From Corythucha ciliata (lineage: Eukaryota > Arthropoda > Insecta > Hemiptera > Tingidae), in contig CM075939.1 in NCBI GenBank assembly GCA_038030265.1, forward strand, positions 36,933,253 through 36,997,252: a DNA stretch of 64,000 nucleotides, in the 5' to 3' direction. The translations under genes and the position numbers were made by a program. This document shows positions 58,001 through 64,000 of the stretch, piece after piece (within the stretch, counting starts at the first letter, position 1; each line of letters starts with the position of its first letter). The notes under the pieces were generated by a model. The model was not told where the DNA came from. It saw nothing but the letters and a program-made list of their open reading frames with translations, and searched no databases.

Positions 58001-61000
58001 TTATCCTCAAGAAGGCGCCAATTTTCCAAAATCTGATCATACAAAGAAGGCAAATCGCTGTCCAATCGTCCAACCTACAAATCCTCAATTTTCCGTATTT
58101 AAGCTTTTCGGGGGCCCCGTCTAATACCTCGGTACGCTACTGCCAGCCGGAGCGTGTGGCCCAGACTTTGACATCATGAGATGGACTGCGCAACTTCAAC
58201 TGATGTGTGGCGACTTCAAGGTGACTTAAACTGTAGTCAAAGCCAGGTCCAGGCGCTCCGGCCGCCGGTGAAGTTGGCCTAAACAGGAAATCCTCACCGT
58301 CTGTACGTACTTTTAAAGCCTCGTACACACAGAGACATTTTTTAGGCACTGTTCACTAGCCGTATGTATGTGTGTTCTGTGGAGTCTACGCAGTACGCAA
58401 CCTATCAAAATGCTTCATTTTTCGAGAGAATATAGTCCGGGCGCCCACAGTATGAAAAATCCGGGTTATTTGATCGTGTCTGGCACGTGCGCAGGACGTT
58501 TTTTACGGTCTAGGAGATTACACTTCTGAGATCGCCAGACATTTTCCGTGGGACTGGGGCTCACAACAGAGCTAGCTGATGGCAAACACACCTTTGGGTG
58601 GTTTGAAAACGACTGGCGAAAGTAAAAAGTCGTTACCCTTGACCAATATTTTTACGAAAACCAACACCGCCATCCAATTCGATTGTAGATAGCGTCATGA
58701 GCGAGCTTTAAAAAATGTGAAATTTCGAGAGTTACTATAGAGGCCAGGGCTTCATTCAAAATTGGATGGCAATGGTGGTTTTCTAGCTTGTTGTTTGCAA
58801 AGAATCAATTTTTACACTTGCCAGCCGTTTTCAAGCAGCCCAAATGTGTGTTTGCCAACAGCTAACTCTGTTGTGAGTACCTGCCCCACGGAAATTGTCT
58901 GGCAATCTCAGAAATGTCATCTCCTAGACCATAAAAAACGTCCTGCGCAGGTGCCAGACTCGATCAAATGACCCGGATTATTCATACGGTACGGTGGGCT
59001 CCCCGACTAATAAAATTTTGTTTGGTTGCATAATCTCCACAGAACACATACATAGAGCTTATGAAAGGGGCTTATTATTTCACAGCACAACTTGGTGACA
59101 CGTGTTTCTTCGGTAGGGTTCACATGTTTTCCGAACTTGGGGCGTGAAATAGTACATTTCATAACAAGTGCGGAAAGTAAGAAATATCGTGCGAGTGTTG
59201 TTAGACGAACGAGACGCAGTCGAGTGAGTCTATTACACGAGCACATGATATTTCACTTTCCGACGAGTAATGAACGACGTTTTTCGCGCGACGATGGGGA
59301 ATTTATAGGCAGGTACTCATTCTGGAAATGTTATGGTATTTACTTGTGAGAAACCCAAACACAGTGAACAAACCAACAGAAAAAAAAACAAAACAATAAC
59401 AATAACGTCATATCACAGAATACAAGTTGAGACCTTCAAGAGAACATAATCTGTAGACAGTAAACATTGGTTAACTGTAAAAAAAAAAAAAAAAAAAAGG
59501 TCAAATCAGATGTTCTCCTAACTCACACCCGTGACTTTTTCGTTTTTTCCGCACGGGTTGACGAAAACAGACACTTTCGAGGGAGGTTTTCAGTGCGGTT
59601 CTCATCACTTCCCGTGCAAGTCGTGCGAAAAATTATTTAAAAATGCCTCCGTGTGTAACAGGGCTTGAAGGTGTGAAATTTTTTGAGGGGAATCCCCCTT
59701 CCCGCTATTCATCATTCCCAGCCATAGGACTGAAGCCCCCCCACACAAGGAATATTGGATATCTCCGCCCATGAATGGGTTGTGCGTAGTTTAAATGTTA
59801 TAGGGACATTATAATGAAATTGACCAATTAGGAAATATACAATGGGGAACTTGCATGAATCTCAGGTTGGGAAGAAAAGCATACCGGTGATTTGACCCGT
59901 GAACTGAAGGATAAAAACGGAAGTTGCAACCCGATTGGTGCGTTTTAAGATTTTTAAAAAAGGTTCAAAGTTCTTTAGAAGAGGATGGATGGTGCGAGGG
60001 GAAATGACGTAAATACTTACTTGTGAAGCATTTGAGGGAACTCTAAAATTGTTTGTTTACAAATAACATGAAAAATGTCCCCCCATTAAACTCTTCTAAC
60101 CCCCTCTTCCCCGCATCATCCATTTCAATAAGTAAGTTTTTACGTAATCGAACCCCCACTCAAAATTTTTAAAAATTCCCTAAAAAAGCATCCTTGACTG
60201 ATTTCAAAGTTTAATGTGAGCAATAGACTTGTGGAAGAGCCCTCTTTAACCAACACCAACTTTTGAAAAATGTGCAAGTTCCCCATTATGCCTAATTACG
60301 TTTACTAATTATAGAAAACGTATCGGTGGTTAAGGTAACCCGTTTTACGGCAACCTTTACGGCTTTGATTGACGGAAAAGTCATAACTCGAAGTGTAACT
60401 AACAGTCGCAGATTGAAATATTTGATTTGAGCGAAAACCAGCTCATTTTACGACCCGCTGGTGTATGATATAACAGCTGAACCCGCGGAGTGATTTTCAA
60501 AGGAGTCAAATAAGTCTGGATCTTCGCCTTGTTATTGCATTTATCTTCCTCTTTCCAGAAACTTGCTAATGAGCTTAAACTAGGGTAACCAGACGTCCTA
60601 CTTTCCCTAGACATGTCCTACTTTTTAGAGCGTTCGGGTCCATCCGGGCTCATTTTTCAATTGTCCGGGGAGAGGTGAAAATTTTCCTCTTTTTTGCCCC
60701 ACTTTTCGGTCCCAACTTGTAACATCTGCTGGATCTATCTTTAAACTCCAATTTATGCGGATTTTCACTCTCACAAAACTAAATTTTTGGCTTCGTCCGT
60801 TCAAATCCAGATTTTGTGGGCTTTGCTATCATGTTCGTGTGTCTAGCTCTATCAAAAACCAAATTGTGCGGGTTTTGTTCCACCAAAAGCCAATTTTACG
60901 GACTTTTGCTCTCCCCAACCTCCTGGCACCATTAAAACCCAATTTCGGGTTTCTTGCATTATTAAAAGCCAAATTTCGTGGCTCTTTATCTCGGGTTCGG

Positions 61001-64000
61001 TTAATTCGAGAAACGATGGACGAAAAACTAATTTTGTGATTTTTGCTTTTTCGGGCCCTGATTCCACAGGTGATTTTCCCTCTTCCATAACCGTATTTCT
61101 CAGATTTGACACCTCCGAAGTACAATTTCACCCCGAAATTTCCCGAATTTTCACGCTTCTAAAACCTAATTTTTGTGGTTTTAGCTCTTATGGTCAATTT
61201 CACCACCGGGAGTTAGGTTGGAATTACCAAACTCTAACACTGTTTACATAAATTGTGATGCATTTTCTTCGTTAATTCTGAGTTAACGTAACTCAAACCT
61301 TAACTCGCGGGTGGTGAAATCCACCATTGATGAAATCAGTTTCGCAGGTTATGTCGAAAAACTAATTTGGCTCGTTCAGAAAACCAATGACGTGATTTGG
61401 CCCCTTTCAAATCACAATTTCGTCGCCTTTCAATAAACAAATTTCACGGATTTTTTCTATACATTATATCAAACCGCAATTCACCCAATTTCATAGTCGG
61501 CTGTGTGCGCTTGAAAAACACACCGAGGCGTATTAATACCTTTCATATTTCGGCCTCTGCTATACCCTTTTCCTCCACACACTGAACTGATTCACGTGTG
61601 TATATACGGACATGATAATGCTCTCATCGGCTATCATGAATTTAGATGTATTGCGTGTGAAGCGAATTGATCGAATTCGACTCACTAACCCGATCATCTC
61701 CATCGTAAAACGTATTCCAGCTACTTCGAACCACTGTTTACCGTTGAAGGTCATACGAAGTCAATTTTCTTCAAAAAACCGCGAAACGAAGGCCTGCTAA
61801 AGGACTCAAATATATGATTCGTGGAATGTGGACGATAATTTACGTGGTAAAATGCTGTAATTAATTTTAAAAAAGATTCCATATCCGAGAGTAATTTACC
61901 ACTTGTTGTTGACCAGCCTTTACAAATAAGAGGAATTAGCTTATGAATAAAAACGTAAAACTTCCGTTAATTGGTCTTTTGCACGATCGTTCCACAGCAC
62001 GTAACAATTATGTTAGGTAGAAGAAGTTTGATTTGAAGTTTTTCAGGTATGATTTACACCCTGGAAAGACTGTCATTTTCAATGCCGAACACAATTCAAG
62101 TTGATTTCGCACTAACGGTTTTTATAACTCTTTTCTTGTGTGCGTTCAGGGTCGCCGAAAGAAAATCTGGGCCCGGAGAGGCTGCAAAATAACGTGCCCT
62201 TATAAAATAAAAACGTGTATCAAAATAAATATTGCAACGATCATAAATTACACTTCACCGATGATGTAAGAGTTATGCTAAGGGCGAATATTTGCCCCCT
62301 CATCGCCGCCCAAGGGGGTGTCGGGTGCAATAACTATTAGTCCTACTTTGGAGGAATGCGTATACAAACTATGAATCAGTGAAAGGGAACCCCCGCGTCT
62401 CATTTTTCATGGATAAAAATAAGCGCGCGGCGGTCTTTGATTGCCGTGATTTGTTGTAATTATTGAATTGACTGTCTGGTATTCAGGATACTGGGCGTTT
62501 TATAATACGTATGCAGAGTGTACACTCATTCAACCTATTAGGAAAAATGTACAGTTTGACGTCTAGCGTATACCTACGCGTATAATTCCATTTAATTATA
62601 TTTGTTTCTTCCTCTCAGATATCAACGGTACCGTTAAAGAATCGTCCTTCTGCGAGGTCGAGAAAAAATCAAATAAATTAGCCCGAGCTATATTGGCTGC
62701 CGTGACCGAGGACTCGAAAATCCCAGCAAAGGTGAGCCATGCCTTTCCACCAAGTCCTCCTATGTTCCTTGTTCGGGTCATCAATTCACTTATTTTCAAC
62801 TTTGTGCAGCCCAACAATGATGGTGATTTCGTGGTGGCAGTCGCTCTACCGCCCTCCGACGATCTTCTTCTCGCTCTTCTCGCCATTTGGAAAGCCGGAG
62901 CCGCTTATTTACCGCTGGACTCGAAATCGCCTCGTTCCAGAACGAAACATATCGTTAATGAGTCCATGCCTTTGTTGGTGATCACGGAACCTGGTAAATG
63001 AATTTCTGTTGTTGCCCTCGCCCCTCGAATGCAGCACTGAACCGACAATTGCAGGGGAAGAAACAGAAGCTTGCTACAGTGGCGTGAAAGTCGTTTCATT
63101 CGAATGGCTCAAAACGAAATCTTTAACTTTATCCGACGGCCCCGTGAGTGAACAAGAAGCCATTGATTCGTCAGCCACTGATCCGATAGAGGTTGTGCTG
63201 TATACATCGGGTAGCACTGGACTATCAAAAGGTAACGGCGGGTAGAGAAAGACACATTTGACTTCAAGGACGGAAAATTAGTTCTATTCGTTTTCAAGGC
63301 GTTCGCATAAAACACTCAAGCCTTATCAATAGGTTGGAATGGCAGTGGCATTTTCTACCTCTTGAAAATCACGAACGTGTTTTCGTCTTTAAAACGTCGC
63401 TCACTTTCGTTGACGCGACGACGGAGATCTGGGGCGGTCTTCTATGCCCCTATGGAGGGCCAAAATCCTTGCTGATTGTTCCCAAGGAAGTGACGACGAA
63501 CCCTCAGAGACTTGTAGCTCTGTTGAATGAGTTCAAGGTACCTGTCTAGGTAGAAATAGATAATTTATTTACATTTAACACAAACTTCTCTTTGATATAG
63601 ATAACCAGATTGGTACTGGTGCCGTCATTGCTTAAAGCAATACTTCTATACCTTGATCTGTCAAACGACAATGCTGTAAGTTTTGTTGTGGTTATTACAT
63701 AATTGAAGAAAAAATACGCGAATTGTTTCATGAACGTATTTCAGCACCTTCTTGACAGCTTGAAAATCTGGATCTGCAGCGGTGAAACTCTGTCGGTTTC
63801 GCTCGCCCGTCAGTTTTTCACTCGCTTTCGAACCGGCTCCCACCGCCTATACAATTTCTACGGCAGTACCGAAGTTATGGGTGACGTCACTTACCATGAA
63901 ATGAAACGCCCGGAAGACGTCAGCGTCAACAATAAAGTGCCCATCGGCGTTCCACTTGACAACACCGTCATTTATTTGATGAGCCCCCAGTTACAACCGG
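48841..64000 (+). CDS. ebony: ebony: beta-alanyl amine synthase (NRPS-like), 5' part
   Basis: Ebony joins beta-alanine to biogenic amines: dopamine to N-beta-alanyldopamine for light cuticle sclerotisation, and histamine to carcinine in glia. It is a cytoplasmic NRPS-like enzyme with adenylation, carrier and amine-selecting parts. Seven exons are visible: 48841-49018, 62619-62731, 62810-62993, 63055-63231, 63299-63537, 63601-63675 and 63745-64000 (runs off the window). They join in one frame of about 407 residues, against about 880 in the fly protein. Key stretches are MGSIQQVSVLRG near the start, FVVAVALPPSDDLLLALLAI, the adenylate-forming P-loop VVLYTSGSTGLSKG (about residues 205-218), IWICSGETLSVSLA and LYNFYGSTE (about 357-365). 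The introns are GT-AG. The first is 13.6 kb; the others are 61-78 bp. No stop or frameshift is seen. Either ATG 48841 or ATG 48883 could start it. Confidence 0.93.
49109..49251. mobile_element. MITE in ebony intron 1, 143 bp
   Basis: The atagcg-type ends and arms of about 60 bp (gccgagcatttccacccgtc and its inverse) sit 91 bp after exon 1. The copy at 55786-55930 has its loop in the opposite orientation. Confidence 0.8.
49252..50164. other. ebony intron 1, left part
   Basis: cgcgttgcaaaact at 49541 and agttttgcaacgc near 49902 are inverted, with a related cgttgcaaaactc at 49832, perhaps a decayed TIR element (about 49538-49912). A poly-G run lies at 49440-49451. Confidence 0.4.
50165..50286. 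mobile_element. MITE in ebony intron 1, 122 bp
   Basis: caccatgttcgctcttatca and its inverse (one or two mismatches) are the ends. No coding capacity. Confidence 0.6.
50755..50870. mobile_element. Harbinger-type MITE, truncated
   Basis: CTG then ggggccgattctctac at the left, with the shared core cttcaaacaaatgaatgaaa. The right terminus is lost. Confidence 0.65.
50871..51875. other. ebony intron 1, unassigned segment
   Basis: An hAT-like end (ccaggcgcggatccagag) lies at 51231 without a partner. Overlapping open frames at 50987-51329 have no recognisable domain. Confidence 0.35.
51876..52515. mobile_element. hAT-like element, 640 bp, carrying family 1 repeats, 8-bp TSD
   Basis: The ends cagaggcggtttta and taaaaccgcccctg are inverted. 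The 8-bp string CCCCTTTT flanks it exactly (51868-51875 and 52516-52523). It has a G-rich subterminal head shared with 22188-22370, family 1 units at about 52130-52300 and no transposase. Confidence 0.8.
52524..53110. mobile_element. partial MITE C copy and flanking intron DNA
   Basis: From about 52878 (gatgattttcctcgtcatct) to about 53110, the sequence follows the left half of MITE C (cttatttttgcagcaatcca; gggaaataccg-tacgcagtag). The right arm is absent. Confidence 0.5.
53111..54194. other. ebony intron 1, unassigned segment
   Basis: A poly-C run lies at 53297-53310 and a (CT)n run near 54043-54056. No repeat copy or exon recognised. Confidence 0.35.
54195..54623. mobile_element. MITE D copy 2, about 429 bp
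   Basis: The ends aattggggaacttac and gtacaagttccccatt. The internal sequence follows the copy at 59841 with more divergence (gaaaagtatacc, gcagcccgattgatgcat). Confidence 0.75.
54624..55785. other. ebony intron 1, unassigned segment
   Basis: Poly-T and poly-A runs only. No repeat copy or exon recognised. Confidence 0.35.
55786..55930. mobile_element. MITE in ebony intron 1, second copy
   Basis: Near-identical to 49109-49251 (gccgagcatttccacccgtc arms), with the loop tctgaattatatcatatgg inverted relative to that copy. Confidence 0.8.
55931..56259. other. ebony intron 1, short G/C-run segment
   Basis: cagtggcgtcccctactg at 56041 resembles a lone hAT-like end. A poly-C run follows at 56154-56166. 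No other feature. Confidence 0.35.
56268..58142. mobile_element. hAT-like element, 1.88 kb, carrying family 2 repeats
   Basis: The left end cactggcggacctgcacc and the right end (ggtacgctactg) are inverted, with G-rich ggggcccgg / gggggccccg just inside. The 8-bp flanks tcagccgg (56260-56267) and ccagccgg (58143-58150) match at 7 of 8. Nearly the whole interior is inverted family 2 units (about 56310-58090). No transposase. Confidence 0.75.
56310..58090 (-). repeat. ~30-bp tandem array, family 2 (inverted)
   Basis: Roughly 55 diverged units of the ttttagccgcgaattagcg type on the plus strand. The longest family 2 array in the window. Confidence 0.8.
58343..59073. mobile_element. MITE A copy split by another element
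   Basis: The left half (ggcactgttcactagccgta ... cattttt-cgagagaata) and the right half (taaaattttgtttggttgca ... catagagcttatgaaagggg) together equal one MITE A. They are separated by the element at 58434-59008. Confidence 0.7.
58434..59008. mobile_element. foldback element inside MITE A, about 575 bp
   Basis: Inverted arms of more than 200 bp: agtccgggcgcccac and its inverse at the tips, then atccgggt-atttgatcg, gcgcaggacgttttttacgg, cctag/ctagg and caaacacacctttggg-type blocks. Target duplication unclear. Confidence 0.75.
59074..59840. other. ebony intron 1, unassigned segment
   Basis: Poly-A run at about 59480-59498. No exon or repeat family recognised. Confidence 0.35.
59841..60287. 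mobile_element. MITE D copy 3, 447 bp
   Basis: aatggggaacttgca and tgcaagttccccatt are perfectly inverted. Near-identical to the shorter copy at 24713-25105, so one of them moved recently. Confidence 0.8.
60583..61500 (-). repeat. family 1 array (inverted) with hAT-like left end
   Basis: tagggtaaccagacgtcc at 60583 resembles the hAT-like end at 46652. Inverted family 1 units run from about 60720 to 61500, interrupted by MITE E (61191-61326). No right terminus found. Confidence 0.6.
61191..61326. mobile_element. MITE E copy 2, about 136 bp
   Basis: tcaatttcaccaccgggagt and gtggtgaaatccacc-type ends. The core acataaattgtgatgca is inverted relative to the copy at 39554-39686. Confidence 0.7.
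61501..62618. other. ebony intron 1, right end
   Basis: No repeat array. A lone cagggtcgccgaaagaaaat at 62149 resembles an element end. The polypyrimidine tract and TTCCTCTCAG acceptor of exon 2 close the segment. Confidence 0.45.
62619..62731 (+). CDS. ebony: ebony exon 2
   Basis: Starts after CTTCCTCTCAG and ends AAG|GTGAGC. It encodes INGTVKESSFCEVEKKSN ... AILAAVTEDSKIPAK, residues 60-97, in phase with exons 1 and 3. Confidence 0.9.
62810..62993 (+). CDS. ebony: ebony exon 3
   Basis: Starts after TTGTGCAG and ends CCTG|GTAAAT. It encodes PNNDGDFVVAVALPPSDD and AIWKAGAAYLPLD, the early adenylation-domain core (A2-type LKAGxAYLPLD motif). Confidence 0.93.
63055..63231 (+). CDS. ebony: ebony exon 4
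   Basis: Starts after AATTGCAG and ends AAAG|GTAACG. It carries the A3 motif YTSGSTGLSKG, whose last Gly codon is split with exon 5. Confidence 0.93.
63299..63537 (+). CDS. ebony: ebony exon 5
   Basis: Starts after TTTTCAAG, a slightly unusual acceptor because AAG replaces CAG, and ends AAG|GTACCT. It encodes VRIKHSSLINRLEWQW, FKTSLTFVDATTEIWGG and IVPKEVTTNPQRLVALLNEF. Confidence 0.9.
63601..63675 (+). CDS. ebony: ebony exon 6
   Basis: Starts after TTTGATATAG and ends GCT|GTAAGT. Twenty-five codons: ITRLVLVPSLLKAILLYLDL then SNDNA. Intact phase on both sides. Confidence 0.9.
63745..64000 (+). CDS. ebony: ebony exon 7 (partial)
   Basis: Starts after GTATTTCAG and is open to the window edge. 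It carries IWICSGETLSVSLA, the A5-type motif LYNFYGSTEVMGDVTY and VPIGVPLDNTVIYL. The 3' end lies outside the window. Confidence 0.93.

Noticed and set aside
48841..64000. Bacterial NRPS gene or contaminant as the source of the adenylation domain
   Set aside because: Consensus introns interrupt it, and the sequence matches the insect beta-alanyl amine synthase rather than a modular bacterial NRPS.

Overview
The window is eukaryotic, AT-rich and gene-poor. It contains one recognisable host gene, the 5' half of an insect ebony gene, which encodes an NRPS-like beta-alanyl amine synthase. The gene is split by GT-AG introns. The rest is a dense, nested collection of DNA-transposon remnants, foldback elements and degenerate ~30-bp tandem arrays. 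The ebony match, an insect-type Tc1/mariner transposase and a MADF-type Harbinger accessory protein point to an insect. The satellite style would fit a sap-feeding hemipteran, but that is only a guess. I see no tRNA, rRNA, CRISPR or bacterial gene organisation.

Layout, left to right. 0.4-3.6 kb: a dead Tc1/mariner-like element inside a repeat whose paralogue lies at 14.2-15.1 kb. 3.7-4.9 kb: a foldback element with a 9-bp target duplication. 5.8-8.3 kb: two ~30-bp tandem families in direct succession. 9.0-10.8 kb: an hAT-like element with a perfect 8-bp target duplication, loaded with younger MITEs and a near-perfect 422-bp palindrome. 11.4-18.6 kb: foldback elements and MITEs. 18.6-22.2 kb: a PIF/Harbinger element with two decayed genes on opposite strands that sit inside each other's introns. 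A Harbinger-type MITE has landed in codon 4 of the accessory gene. 22.2-25.6 kb: satellite, an LTR end and a MADF-bearing relic. 26-48 kb: dispersed repeats with long featureless stretches between them.

From 48.84 kb to the right edge runs ebony: exon 1 (48841-49018), a 13.6-kb first intron packed with repeats, then six exons with 61-78-bp introns between 62619 and 64000. Together the exons encode about 407 residues in one continuous frame, covering the N-terminal extension and much of the adenylation domain. The gene continues past the window.

The main recurring pattern is that at least three small elements with hAT-like ends (35.2-37.0, 51.9-52.5 and 56.3-58.1 kb) carry the ~30-bp tandem arrays as internal cargo. 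This suggests that the satellites here spread by transposition. The most unusual gene architecture is the mutually nested antisense pair in the Harbinger element. I found no convincing new host pathway.
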